Source: Saccharopolyspora sp. SCSIO 74807 (GTDB lineage Bacteria > Actinomycetota > Actinomycetes > Mycobacteriales > Pseudonocardiaceae). Taken from it: a stretch of 64,000 bases of DNA. Positions 20,115-28,282 of the stretch are shown here, one piece after another. Where the stretch lies: contig NZ_CP146100.1 in the NCBI RefSeq assembly GCF_037023755.1, positions 2,792,501 to 2,856,500 on the forward strand, in the 5' to 3' direction. Under the pieces are notes generated by a model, which saw nothing but the letters and a program-made list of their open reading frames with translations, was not told where the DNA came from and did no database searches. A program made the position numbers and the translations under genes. How positions within the stretch are numbered: position 1 is the stretch's first letter; each line of letters starts with the position of its first letter.

Positions 20115-20903
20115 ATGCCGAGATTCGATCCCCATCCGCAGCGGCGCCCGGCCATCGTGGCCGGGGCGTCCTCCGGCATCGGCACGGCCACCGCGCAGGC
20201 GCTGGCGACCGCCGGGCACCCCGTCGCGCTCGGCGCCAGGCGGGTGCAGCTGTGCGAGGAGATCGCCGCGACGATCCGCGCGGGCGGGGGAGAGGCGATC
20301 GCCGAACCGCTCGACGTCGCCGACACCGAGTCGGTGCAGAACTTCGTCGCCGCCGTCGAGGACTCGCTGGGTCCGGTGGAGACGGTCGTCTCCGGCGCGG
20401 GCGACATCGACGCCGCGCTGATCCACGAGCAGGACCCGGAGACCTTCGCCAGCCAGGTCGAAGTGCACCTCGGCGGCCCGCAGCGGTTGGCGGCGGCGAT
20501 CGTGCCGTCGATGGTGCGGCGGCAGCGCGGCGATTTCGTGTTCATCAGCTCCGACGTGGCGCGCACCCACCGCCCGCGGATGGGCGGCTACGTGCCCGCG
20601 AAGGCCGGGCTGGAGGCGATGGTGCAGACGATGCGGATGGAGCTGGAAGGCACCGGCGTGCGCACGTCGCTGGTGCGTCCCGGGCCGACGAAGACCGCGA
20701 TGGGCACCACCTGGAAGGACGAGGTCGCAACCGCGGTGCTGGAGGACTGGGTGCACTGGGGACTCGCGCGGCACCCCTACTTCCTGCGCCCGTCCGACGT
20801 GGCGGCCGCGATCACCGCGATCGTCGGCACCCCGCGGGGTTCGCACCTGACGATGGTGGAGGTCGAGCCCGAAGCGCCGCTGCGAGAACGACCGGAGGGC
20901 TGA
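20115..20903 (+). CDS. SDR-family oxidoreductase
   Basis: A 262-residue short-chain dehydrogenase with AGASSGIGTATAQALA, Ser in FISSDVA and a Y-x3-K pair in YVPAKAG. The asparagine of the usual NAG motif is replaced (VSGAGDID), which is seen in some divergent SDRs. M. tuberculosis has an SDR (Rv0765c) between cyp51 and cyp123, and this gene may match it although it is displaced here. AAGG lies about 6 nt before the ATG at 20115. It is the last gene of the putative catabolic block. Confidence 0.88.
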   Translation: MPRFDPHPQRRPAIVAGASSGIGTATAQALATAGHPVALGARRVQLCEEIAATIRAGGGEAIAEPLDVADTESVQNFVAAVEDSLGPVETVVSGAGDIDAALIHEQDPETFASQVEVHLGGPQRLAAAIVPSMVRRQRGDFVFISSDVARTHRPRMGGYVPAKAGLEAMVQTMRMELEGTGVRTSLVRPGPTKTAMGTTWKDEVATAVLEDWVHWGLARHPYFLRPSDVAAAITAIVGTPRGSHLTMVEVEPEAPLRERPEG

Positions 20904-21227
20904 AGCGGCGGACTCGTCCGGCGACGTGGCCGCCGCGCACATCCGTCATTCCCGGTGAACCCGCCGAGGAGCGAATTCGGCGTTACTGCCCGCCCGGGGC
21001 GGCCTCGTTCCCGGATGGCCGCGTGCCGGGCGGGTTCTCCGCGCATTTCCGCCGGATGCGGTACCTGCATCCAGGCGGATTCGTCGGGTGCGTGGCACTC
21101 CTTCGGGGAAATCCCGTGGGAAATGAATTGAGGGGTTTCCCCGTGTCATGCCGACAGTGCCCGCTCGTCTGCCCGGCCGCGAATAGTCTTCCCAACGTAA
21201 TCAGATTTCGAGCGGAAGGAACCACTC
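20904..21227. other. Non-coding gap with weak inverted repeat
   Basis: About 324 nt without a credible gene. An imperfect long hairpin with GGGGAAA and TTTCCCC arms lies near 21113-21150, possibly a terminator for the upstream SDR or part of the control of the secreted peptide. The ribosome site of the next gene (AAGGA) is at its right end. Confidence 0.4.
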
Positions 21228-21452
21228 ATGCGTATCCGCAAGACCGTTGCCACCCTGGCCTTGTGCGCGGCGGGAATGTCCGTGCTCGGTGCGGGCACCG
21301 CCGTCGCCGAAGAAGTGGTGGGGCACTTCGACACGGCCCAGCAGTGTTCGGCCGAGCTCCAGCGGCTCGCCGACCAGGGTGACCCGGGTCCGCTGATGTG
21401 CGAACCGACCACCGATGATGACAACGGCCCGCAGGTCCTCGTGCGTGGCTGA
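21228..21452 (+). CDS. Small secreted two-cysteine peptide, paralogue A
   Basis: A 74-residue precursor: basic MRIRK, a hydrophobic core and an AVA-E signal peptidase site after about residue 26, giving a mature acidic peptide of some 48 residues. Two Cys, in QQCSAELQRLA and LMCEPTTDDD, could form one disulphide. The peptide shares this C-x-EL-RLA-x-G-P-L-CEP-DDD pattern with the gene at 22035-22262. AAGGA lies 7 nt before the ATG, and a strong terminator follows the stop. No known family is recognised. Confidence 0.8.
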   Translation: MRIRKTVATLALCAAGMSVLGAGTAVAEEVVGHFDTAQQCSAELQRLADQGDPGPLMCEPTTDDDNGPQVLVRG

Positions 21453-21464
21453 GCCCGGTACTCG

Positions 21465-21501
21465 AAACCGATCCCCCGCCGTGCGGCGGGGGATCGGTTT
21501 T
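21465..21501 (+). terminator. Intrinsic terminator of secreted peptide A
   Basis: A perfect 16-bp stem (21465-21480 with 21485-21500) and GTGC loop, ending in GGTTTT. It begins 13 nt after the peptide stop codon. Confidence 0.85.
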
Positions 21502-22034
21502 CGTCGGTGCAGAAGGGGAGTATTCCGGAAACGGCCGGTTCCGCTCACTTCGGGCCCCGGTTCGGGCGGTGCGGCGCACAGGAGCCGCGGCGGAAGCTGG
21601 GGCTGCGTCGCTCCGGGCGTCGAAACCCCGAAAACGCGGGGAACCGTCCGGTCGCGAGGGATTCAGCGGCCGCGGTCGATTCCGGCGCGTGCGCGAAGCG
21701 AATGGTCAGAACGGCGAAGCGACTTTCCCGGCCTGATCCGGTTGCTCGCGCAACCGGGCAGCGGTGGGATTCGCGCCCGCGAGAACCCGCCCGAGAGCTC
21801 GGGCAACCTTTGCGGTTGCAAGGTCTTCGGCGGCTCTTGAGTCGTCAAGGCCAGATCGCTCTCGGGCGGATCCGCCGGTTTCCCGGCAACCCCCAGCCTG
21901 CGGTCGCCGCCGCCCCGCCGACAGAGGCGAAAGTCCTGGCGGCGCCGGACCGCGCTCAGCGGCACGGACCGCGCCCCGCGACTCCGCGTAGCATCCCGGT
22001 GGAAGCTCGAAGGCGTACAAGAAGAGGAATGCTC
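21502..22034. other. Intergenic stretch between the two secreted peptide genes
   Basis: About 530 nt with no gene that can be supported. Several open frames cross it but lack ribosome sites and protein-like composition. The right end carries AGAGGA for peptide B. It may hold a promoter and possibly decayed duplicated sequence, since the two flanking genes are paralogues. Confidence 0.5.
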
Positions 22035-22262
22035 GTGAGGTTGCGTAACGTCGTTCCGGCCGTGGCGCTGTGCGCAGTGGGAGCGTCCGTGGCGGTGCTG
22101 GGCGGCGCGTTCGACACGGAGCTGGTGAGCGAGGAACCCACCAGCGCCGCGTGCAAGCACGAACTCACCCGGCTCGCCCACGCGGGCTTCCCGGAGTCGC
22201 TGTCCTGCGAGCCGGTGCGCGACGACGACCCGTCCGGCCCGAGCGACCTCCTGCACGGCTGA
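22035..22262 (+). CDS. Small secreted two-cysteine peptide, paralogue B
   Basis: A 75-residue precursor starting at GTG 22035: AGAGGA lies 6 nt upstream, and the resulting MRLRNVVPAVALCAVGAS aligns with MRIRKTVATLALCAAGMS of paralogue A. An ATG at 22029 is also in frame but sits on the ribosome site. After the signal sequence come CKHELTRLAHAGFPESLSCEP and an acidic DDDPSGPS tail. It ends 10 nt before the convergent bioN. No function is known; the pair is probably exported and disulphide bonded. Confidence 0.78.
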   Translation: MRLRNVVPAVALCAVGASVAVLGGAFDTELVSEEPTSAACKHELTRLAHAGFPESLSCEPVRDDDPSGPSDLLHG

Positions 22263-22272
22263 GCCGACCCGA

Positions 22273-22878
22273 TCAGTCGTCGCCGACGCCCCGCGCCGCG
22301 AGCGCTTCCCCGAGTTCGTCGGCGTGGCGCAGGGTGCGCACCAGGAACGGGATGGCGAAGGCGGAGACCGAACGGTCCGCGTCGCGAGCGCGCTGGGCTT
22401 CGCGGGTCTCCGCCGCGATGGTCGAGAGCACCGCGATGGCCTGCATCGTCAGCCCCACCAGCAGTCCGGCCCGCTCCGGCCGGACGCCGAACCGCCGCAG
22501 CGGGCGCAACCCGCGCTCGACGGCGCCCACCATGTCGTCGACCCGGGTGGTCAGGGTGAACAGGTTCGCCGCCGCCAGCGCCGCGAACAGCCGTAGCGCC
22601 ACCACGATCGCCTGATCCAGCCCCAGCAGCCACCACTGCAACGCGAAGATCACCGCCAGCAGCGGGAGCAGGAACCGAGCCAGCCGCCAGCAGCGTCCCG
22701 GCGAAACCCGGGCGACGAGGTAGCCGAGCAGCACCGCGCCCGCGAGCACTCCGAGCGGAGTCGGCGCGGCGAACACGAAGATCAGCATCGCGAGCGCCAG
22801 CAGCGCCAGGAACTTCACGCCCGCCGGAACCCGGTGCAGCGGGGTCGTTCCCGGCTCGTACAGCCCGAGCGGGTTCAT
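22273..22878 (-). CDS. bioN: ECF transporter transmembrane (T) component, BioN-like
   Basis: A 201-residue membrane protein with several hydrophobic helices and the coupling-helix region containing an ARG-type motif at the end (ALAARGVGDD). ECF T components link the ATPase to the substrate-binding S component. Its ATG overlaps the bioM stop by 4 nt. With bioM and bioY in the same operon, the transporter should be BioMNY for biotin. It is shorter than many EcfT proteins but matches BioN length. Confidence 0.85.
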   Translation of the reverse strand: MNPLGLYEPGTTPLHRVPAGVKFLALLALAMLIFVFAAPTPLGVLAGAVLLGYLVARVSPGRCWRLARFLLPLLAVIFALQWWLLGLDQAIVVALRLFAALAAANLFTLTTRVDDMVGAVERGLRPLRRFGVRPERAGLLVGLTMQAIAVLSTIAAETREAQRARDADRSVSAFAIPFLVRTLRHADELGEALAARGVGDD

Positions 22879-23549
22879 CCGGCCAGCTCCCGATACCGCG
22901 CCAACGCCGCGTCCGGCGAGTCGTCGGCGGCCACCTGTCCCCGGTCGAGCACCACCACCCGCTCGAAGTCCTCCAGCAGGTGCAGGTCGTGCGTGACCAG
23001 CAGCACCTGCTGCGGCAATTCCCGCAGCAACTCCATGAAGTGCCGCTTGTTGCGCAGGTCGAGCAGCGTCGTCGGCTCGTCGCAGACCAGCACGTCCGGT
23101 TCCAGCACCAGCATCGAGCACAGCGCCAGCAGCTGCTTCTGCCCGCCGGAGAGCTGGTGCGCCGGGTGCTGCTCGTACCCGCCGAGGCCGTGCTGCGCGA
23201 GTACTTCGGCCGCGCGCCGCTCCCGCTCCGCTTTCGGAATTCCGCGGCGCCGCAACGAGAACGCGACGTCCTCACCGGCGGTCGGCATCACGATCTGGCT
23301 GTCCGGGTCGGTGAACACGAATCCGACGCGCTTGCGCACCGCGCGCCCGTTCTTCGCCGGGTCCTGCCCGTCCACCAGCACGCGGCCCCGCGTGGGCGTG
23401 ACCAGCCCGTTGACCATCCGCGCCAGGGTGGACTTGCCGGAGCCGTTCGCACCGACGAACGCCACCCGCGGCTCGCGCAGCCGCAGGTCGACGCCGGTGA
23501 GCACGGAGTGCTCGCCGTAGGAGTGCGCGACGTCCTCGAACTCGATCAA
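22875..23549 (-). CDS. bioM: ECF transporter ATP-binding protein, BioM-like
   Basis: A 224-residue ABC ATPase: Walker A GANGSGKST, signature LSGGQKQLL, Walker B VLVCDEPT, switch THD. It energises biotin uptake with BioN and BioY at the membrane. The TTG at 23549 overlaps the thiolase TGA (TTGA), with GGGAG 8 nt upstream, showing tight coupling to the thiolase gene. The frame continues upstream but only inside the thiolase. Confidence 0.88.
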   Translation of the reverse strand: MIEFEDVAHSYGEHSVLTGVDLRLREPRVAFVGANGSGKSTLARMVNGLVTPTRGRVLVDGQDPAKNGRAVRKRVGFVFTDPDSQIVMPTAGEDVAFSLRRRGIPKAERERRAAEVLAQHGLGGYEQHPAHQLSGGQKQLLALCSMLVLEPDVLVCDEPTTLLDLRNKRHFMELLRELPQQVLLVTHDLHLLEDFERVVVLDRGQVAADDSPDAALARYRELAG

Positions 23550-24664
23550 TCCACTCGCTCCCACGCGGTCGCCACGCCCAGCCCGCCGCCGGAGGACAGG
23601 GCCGCCACTCCGGTGCGCGGCCCGTTCTCGCGCACCATGCGGCTGAACAATCGCACCACCAGGACCGCGCCGGACGCTCCCCAGGGGTGCCCGAGCGCGA
23701 CGGCGCCGCCGTCCGGGCTGATCGTGCGCTCGTCCAGCCCGGCCGCGTCCGCGCACGCCAGCACCTGCCCGGCGAAGGCTTCGGTGAACTCCACCAGCTC
23801 CGGCCGGTCCTGCAGCACGGCCTGCAAGGCGGGTACCGCGCCGAGCCCGAGCCGGTTCGGGTCCACGCCCGCGGTCCGTTCGGCGGCCAGCCGCAGGCCG
23901 GGCACGCCGAGTCCGCGGCGCTCGTCCTCGGTGGTGAGCAGCACTGCGGCCGCCCCGTCGCTGACGCCGCACGAGTTCGCGGCGGTGGCCGTGCCGTCCG
24001 GGGTGAACGCGGGGCGGAACCGGCTCAGCCGCTGCGCGGTGAAGTTGCGCCGCGGGCGTTCGTCGCGCGCGGCGCCGACCTCGACGAGTTCGGCGTCGAA
24101 ACGGCCGGAATCCTGCGCCGCGATCGCGCGGGCGTGGCTGCGCGCCGCGAAATCGTCCTGGCGCCGGCGGGAAACGCCCGCCTCGGCGGCGACCAGGTCG
24201 GCGGCCGGGCCCATGTCCGGGTCGCCGATGTCGGCCGGGGCGAACGGGGCGCGCGAGTAGAACCGCGGTGGCTCACCGGCGGTGCGCGGTCGCCACGCCC
24301 GCCACGGCGCGGTCGACGGGCTCTCCACGCCACCGGCCAGGAACCGATCGCCGACCCCGGCGCGCAGCAGCGCCGCAGCGGTGAGGATCGCGCTGAGCCC
24401 GCTGGCGCACTGCCGATCCACCGTCATGCCGGGCACCTCGAACCCGAACCCGGCGCGCAGCGCGGCGACCCGCGCCGGATTCCCGCCCGGCCCGAGCGCG
24501 TTGCCGAGCAGCACGTCGTCCACGGTGTCCAGCCCGGAATCGGTGAGCGCGGCGCGCAGCACCGGAGCGGCGAGCTGATCGGTCGCCACATTGCGCAGCA
24601 CGCCACCGACTTCTCCGATCGGGCTGCGGCGCGCGGCGATGATCACGGGTGTCCGGTCGGTCAC
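23546..24664 (-). CDS. Thiolase-family protein with altered active site
   Basis: A 372-residue thiolase-fold protein. The acyl-carrying Cys 86 is in DRQCASG and His 326 in GHPWGASG. Two other usual residues are changed: the NEAF motif is TEAF (Thr 294), and the second catalytic Cys of the C-x-GGG motif is Ser 357 (LSSGGGLG). A normal Claisen or thiolytic reaction may therefore be lost or modified. GTG 24664 overlaps the ligase stop, so it is translated with the ligase and biotin transporter. It may act on an acyl-CoA made by that ligase. Length is about 20 residues below typical thiolases. Confidence 0.85.
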   Translation of the reverse strand: MTDRTPVIIAARRSPIGEVGGVLRNVATDQLAAPVLRAALTDSGLDTVDDVLLGNALGPGGNPARVAALRAGFGFEVPGMTVDRQCASGLSAILTAAALLRAGVGDRFLAGGVESPSTAPWRAWRPRTAGEPPRFYSRAPFAPADIGDPDMGPAADLVAAEAGVSRRRQDDFAARSHARAIAAQDSGRFDAELVEVGAARDERPRRNFTAQRLSRFRPAFTPDGTATAANSCGVSDGAAAVLLTTEDERRGLGVPGLRLAAERTAGVDPNRLGLGAVPALQAVLQDRPELVEFTEAFAGQVLACADAAGLDERTISPDGGAVALGHPWGASGAVLVVRLFSRMVRENGPRTGVAALSSGGGLGVATAWERVD

Positions 24665-26025
24665 GGTCGTTCCTGCGAAGGGGTGCTCGGGCGCAAGACC
24701 TCGGCTTGCGGCGCGCCGTTGCGCAGCCACTCGTCCAGCACGCCGCGCGCGGGTTTCCCGGAGCCGGTGCGCGGCAGCTCGGGCACGGTCAGCCAGCGCC
24801 GCGGGCGCTTGACGGGCTCCAGCTCGCGAACCCGGGCGCGCAGCTCCTCCCGCGTCGCGGGCGCGGCCGGATCGACCTCGACGACCGCCGTGACGAGCGC
24901 GCCGAGGCGGGGGTGCGGCGTCCCGGCCACCAGCACCTCGCGGACGCCCCGGCCGCGCAGCGCGGACTCGACCTCTTCGGCGGCCACCAGCGTCCCGCCG
25001 GTGCTGATCGTGGCGCTGCAGCGACCGAGCACGCTCAGCCCGCCGTCGTCGTGCCGGACGGCGCGGTCGCCGACGCTGATCCGGTCCGATTCCGGGGCTT
25101 CCAGCACGCCTTGCCGCAGGTAGCCGTCGAAGGCCAGCTCCGAGCGCACCCGCAATTCGCCTTCACTGGCCGGATTTCCTTGCGCATCAAGGATTTCCAC
25201 GTCCACCACCGGCCGCAGCCGATGCTCGCCGCGGCGCAGCGCGATCAGCGAGGTCTCCGCGGAGCCGTAGTACTCCAGCAGTTCGCAGCCCGGCAGCAGC
25301 GCGTGCAGCCGCGTCTCCAGCTCGGGCGCCAGGTCGGCCCCGCCGCAGACGATCAGCCGCAGCGCACAGGAGGCACGCAGCTCGGGATGCCGCTCCCACA
25401 CCGAAAGCAGCTCGGCGAGCATCGCGGGGACAACGTGCACGACCGTCGCGTGCAGGCACTCCTGCGCGGCGGTGCGCGCGGACCAGCGCCGCAGCAGGCG
25501 GACATCGCGGTCCTGGTGCAGCGCGTGCAGCGTGCCGAACAGGTACAGCGAGGAACTCAACGGCCCCGGGATCAGCACGGAATCGTCGTCGCGCAACGGT
25601 GCGTCGAGCGCGGTGAAGCTGCGCAGCCAGGACTTCCGGGATCGCGCCAGCACTTTCGGCGTGCCGCTGCTGCCGGAAGTGGTGGGCAGGTAGAACCAGG
25701 TCAGCTCGTCGCCGCGCGGCGTTTCCGGCGGCTCGCCCGGAATCGGCAGGCCGCGGACCACCCGGCCCGGTTTCGCCTCGTCCAGCACGTCCTGCGGCCG
25801 CGGCCAATCCGGGTCGACGATCAGCGTCGCTGCTCCGGCGAGGTCCGCGCCCAGCAGCCAGCACAGCCGGTGCAGCGGGTCGGGGTCGTCGACGGCCACC
25901 CGATCGACTCCGGCGAGTTCGCCCGCCGCGCCCTGCGCGCGCCGCATGATCTCGGCGCCGTCGAGAACGTCCGCACCGCACGACACGCCGGCGGTGAGTC
26001 GGCGCCCGAGGATCGGCAGGGTCAT
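24661..26025 (-). CDS. AMP-dependent acyl-CoA ligase/synthetase
   Basis: A 454-residue adenylating enzyme, compact for its family. It has the P-loop TTSGSSGTPKV, the EYYGSAETS motif, the GDRAVRHDDGGLSVLGR hinge region and the C-terminal Lys in RTGSGKPAR. It activates a carboxylate as acyl-AMP, probably for CoA transfer. It sits between bioY and the thiolase with 4-nt overlaps on both sides. A role in pimelate or another biotin-precursor acid is an attractive guess but is not shown by sequence; a general fatty acid is possible. Confidence 0.87.
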   Translation of the reverse strand: MTLPILGRRLTAGVSCGADVLDGAEIMRRAQGAAGELAGVDRVAVDDPDPLHRLCWLLGADLAGAATLIVDPDWPRPQDVLDEAKPGRVVRGLPIPGEPPETPRGDELTWFYLPTTSGSSGTPKVLARSRKSWLRSFTALDAPLRDDDSVLIPGPLSSSLYLFGTLHALHQDRDVRLLRRWSARTAAQECLHATVVHVVPAMLAELLSVWERHPELRASCALRLIVCGGADLAPELETRLHALLPGCELLEYYGSAETSLIALRRGEHRLRPVVDVEILDAQGNPASEGELRVRSELAFDGYLRQGVLEAPESDRISVGDRAVRHDDGGLSVLGRCSATISTGGTLVAAEEVESALRGRGVREVLVAGTPHPRLGALVTAVVEVDPAAPATREELRARVRELEPVKRPRRWLTVPELPRTGSGKPARGVLDEWLRNGAPQAEVLRPSTPSQERP

Positions 26026-26618
26026 TCCCGCGCCGTCCGGGAACCGCCCTGCGCAGCCGGAGGACCGCTCAGCGAAGCGGGCAACGCCCGGTGCACCGCC
26101 ACCGCGACCAGCGAAACCAGCACCAGCTTCACCGCGTCACCCGGCACGAACACCAGCGATTGCACCGCGGCCGCACCGAGATCACCGGTGAACGCGGCCC
26201 AGTACGGAATGCCGACCAGGTAGTCCACCGCCACCCCGGCCAGGTTCGCCAGCAGCAGCACCGCGAGCCCCGGACGCGGCGTCGCCCGCTGCACGATCAG
26301 CCCCACCACGAACGCCGACAGCAGCCAGCCCAGCAGGAACCCGCCGCTCGGCCCGGCGAACGGCGCGATGCCGCCGCGGCCACCCGACAGCAGCGGCAAC
26401 CCGATCACCACGAGTCCCAGGAACAGCAGCACCGATGCGCCTCCGCGGCGGGCACCGAGGATGCTGCCCGCCAGCAGCGGCCCCATGTTCTGCAGCACCA
26501 CCGGCACCGCGGCGCCGCCGAGGTAGAACCCGGGGAACAGGCCGAGCACGGCGATGAACGCCGCGAACACCACGGTCCGGGCCAGCTCGGTGGCCGGGGC
26601 AGTGCGTTGTCCAGGCAC
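26022..26618 (-). CDS. bioY: Biotin transporter substrate-binding protein BioY
   Basis: A 198-residue membrane protein with about six hydrophobic helices and the BioY-typical GPSGGFLLGWLLSAFVVG segment. It is the biotin-binding S component of the ECF transporter. GTG 26618 has AGGAG 5 nt upstream. It is first in the operon bioY-ligase-thiolase-bioM-bioN. Two palindromes in the upstream gap are candidate operators for biotin-responsive control. Confidence 0.92.
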   Translation of the reverse strand: MPGQRTAPATELARTVVFAAFIAVLGLFPGFYLGGAAVPVVLQNMGPLLAGSILGARRGGASVLLFLGLVVIGLPLLSGGRGGIAPFAGPSGGFLLGWLLSAFVVGLIVQRATPRPGLAVLLLANLAGVAVDYLVGIPYWAAFTGDLGAAAVQSLVFVPGDAVKLVLVSLVAVAVHRALPASLSGPPAAQGGSRTARE

Positions 26619-26669
26619 GACGACTCCTCACCGATCGCGGTCCGGCGTCAACCTACCCGGCTCGGCCTG

Positions 26670-26688
26670 CGGAACAGAAAGTGTTCCG
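26670..26688. promoter_or_regulatory. Inverted repeat upstream of bioY
   Basis: CGGAACA-N5-TGTTCCG, 7-bp perfect arms, 52 nt upstream of the bioY start in the divergent gap to the gene at 26794. It may bind a biotin-responsive or other repressor. Confidence 0.5.
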
Positions 26689-26693
26689 TCCCA

Positions 26694-26710
26694 TTGTGGA
26701 CACTCCACAA
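26694..26710. promoter_or_regulatory. Second inverted repeat in the bioY divergent region
   Basis: TTGTGGA-CAC-TCCACAA, perfect 7-bp arms with a 3-nt spacer, 6 nt from the first palindrome. It lies 84 nt upstream of the GTG at 26794. Confidence 0.45.
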
Positions 26711-26793
26711 CCGGGCGGTGCCGGGCTTGCCCGCATTCCCCGGCTGCCGCGAAGATCGCGCCCGGCCCTACCCGAGTCCCGAAAGGGGAAGTC

Positions 26794-27165
26794 GTGACCG
26801 CGCAACTACCCGGCAACGTCGCTCCCACCGATGACGGCGAGATCGTCACCTGGCGCCGCTGGGCGAACCGGACGCAGAGCAATTCCCGCGCCGCCGGCGG
26901 CAGGCTGTACCTGACGAACCGGCGAGTGCTGTTCTGCCCGCACGCCTTCGACGCCAACACCGGTGGCGAATACCGGAGCATCCCGCTGGCGGCGATCACC
27001 GAGGTCGGCAAGCAGCCGCGCACCCTGAACCTGCGCGCCGCGTACAACGGCGGCCTGCGCACCCGACTGCGGATCGACTGCGCGGACGGCTCCACCGAAC
27101 TGTTCGTCCTCAACAAACTCGACCAGGTCATCACCGAGATCCGCGCCGCGACCGGCCCGGCCTGA
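26794..27165 (+). CDS. Small GRAM/PH-like domain protein
   Basis: A 123-residue soluble protein with no signal peptide. The GGRLYLTNRRVLFCPHAFDA segment is the beta-strand pattern of bacterial GRAM/PH-like domains, which bind lipids or proteins at membranes. GTG 26794 follows GAAAGGGGAA. It is divergent from bioY and stands alone. The role is unknown. Confidence 0.75.
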   Translation: MTAQLPGNVAPTDDGEIVTWRRWANRTQSNSRAAGGRLYLTNRRVLFCPHAFDANTGGEYRSIPLAAITEVGKQPRTLNLRAAYNGGLRTRLRIDCADGSTELFVLNKLDQVITEIRAATGPA

Positions 27166-27405
27166 ACCGCAACCTCCCAGCGCGGTGCGGTGCGCGGTCT
27201 CCGATCGAAGGCGACCACCGAAACCCGGCGTCGAGATCGACGGTGACGGACACTCTGCCAGTCCTGACCAGCGGATGCGGACGTCACAGCAGGGCGCCTA
27301 GTGCCGACCACGGTTACCGTGTATAGTCGTCGGTGCGGACCCGTCCCATGTGCTTGGGGTAGCGGGTCCAGCTTACTTTTCAGGGCCCGCCAGCGTTCAG
27401 GTTGG
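27166..27405. other. Intergenic region, somewhat AT-richer
   Basis: 240 nt between the GRAM-like gene and the convergent DUF3800 gene. There is no gene and no clear terminator. The lower GC near 27300-27340 differs from the flanks and fits imported DNA around the DUF3800 gene. Confidence 0.35.
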
Positions 27406-28095
27406 TCAGCCTTCGGGGCCCCCAAGATCCAGCGGCTCCGGCCCGGTGCGGGCGCAGGGAGACAGCAGCTCGTACCAACCCCACGTATGAGCTTTGCGCT
27501 CAACACGCGCCACCCGCATGTAAGCCGTGTACGCCACCAGATCAGCCATTTGCACCCACTGGCTGTGGTGCGAGTGATGAAACAGCGGATCTTCGATCAC
27601 CGAGCGCGTAGCCAGCTTCAATTCCCGATGCGCAGTCCGGTACGAGTGATCATTGCCGTCCCCGTCCATCATGATCAAGCCCAGCTCGCCGGCCGCGGTC
27701 AACCGCGCATCCAGATACCGCACCAGCCGCGCATAAGCGTCCGCCTTCGCCGCCTTATGTTTGACTCCCGATGGCGTCCGCAGAAACACCGCGCCAGCCT
27801 CCAACCCCTCCAGCCGCGCCACGGTCGACAACGCCTCCCGCATCACACTCGACCGGTTCGCCTTCACCGCGTCCCAGTCCGTACCCGTCGGACGCGAACG
27901 ACCTCCCACGAAATCTGTCGCATGCAACTCAAAGTCCGTGGCCAATCCGATCGAGCGGTACAACTCCTGCCGCCAGTCCAGCCAGCCCCGCAGCACCTGA
28001 CTCCACGTCCGCAGCTCTAGTTCCACCCAGCCGAACACGTTCATCCCCGACTGCTGCGCCCCGGAGTCATCGACGTAGAACACCCGCACGACCAT
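27406..28095 (-). CDS. DUF3800 domain protein
   Basis: A 229-residue protein with the DUF3800 layout: an N-terminal FYVDDSG strand with paired Asp, a central MMDGDGNDHSY strand, and a C-terminal HHSQWVQMADLVAYTAYMRV helix with another Asp. The fold is thought to be RNase H-like with a metal site, and such genes are common on mobile and defence islands. ATG 28095 places the catalytic strand at the start. Base composition is lower in GC than the neighbours, hinting at transfer. The precise activity is unknown. Confidence 0.82.
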   Translation of the reverse strand: MVVRVFYVDDSGAQQSGMNVFGWVELELRTWSQVLRGWLDWRQELYRSIGLATDFELHATDFVGGRSRPTGTDWDAVKANRSSVMREALSTVARLEGLEAGAVFLRTPSGVKHKAAKADAYARLVRYLDARLTAAGELGLIMMDGDGNDHSYRTAHRELKLATRSVIEDPLFHHSHHSQWVQMADLVAYTAYMRVARVERKAHTWGWYELLSPCARTGPEPLDLGGPEG

Positions 28096-28282
28096 GACCA
28101 CACCATACGGAACGTGACCGACCACAAACGCACCGTGTTCGTCTTAGGGTGTTTTCTTGAACCGCGGCACCCCGACTCGGCGGCCTGCGCGCTTGCCGGA
28201 CAGCGAAGGTTTTGCAGGCATGGTCAACGTCATTCCACGTCGGACTGGAGCGCATACGTCGAGAGCGACCGCTCCTGCACCG

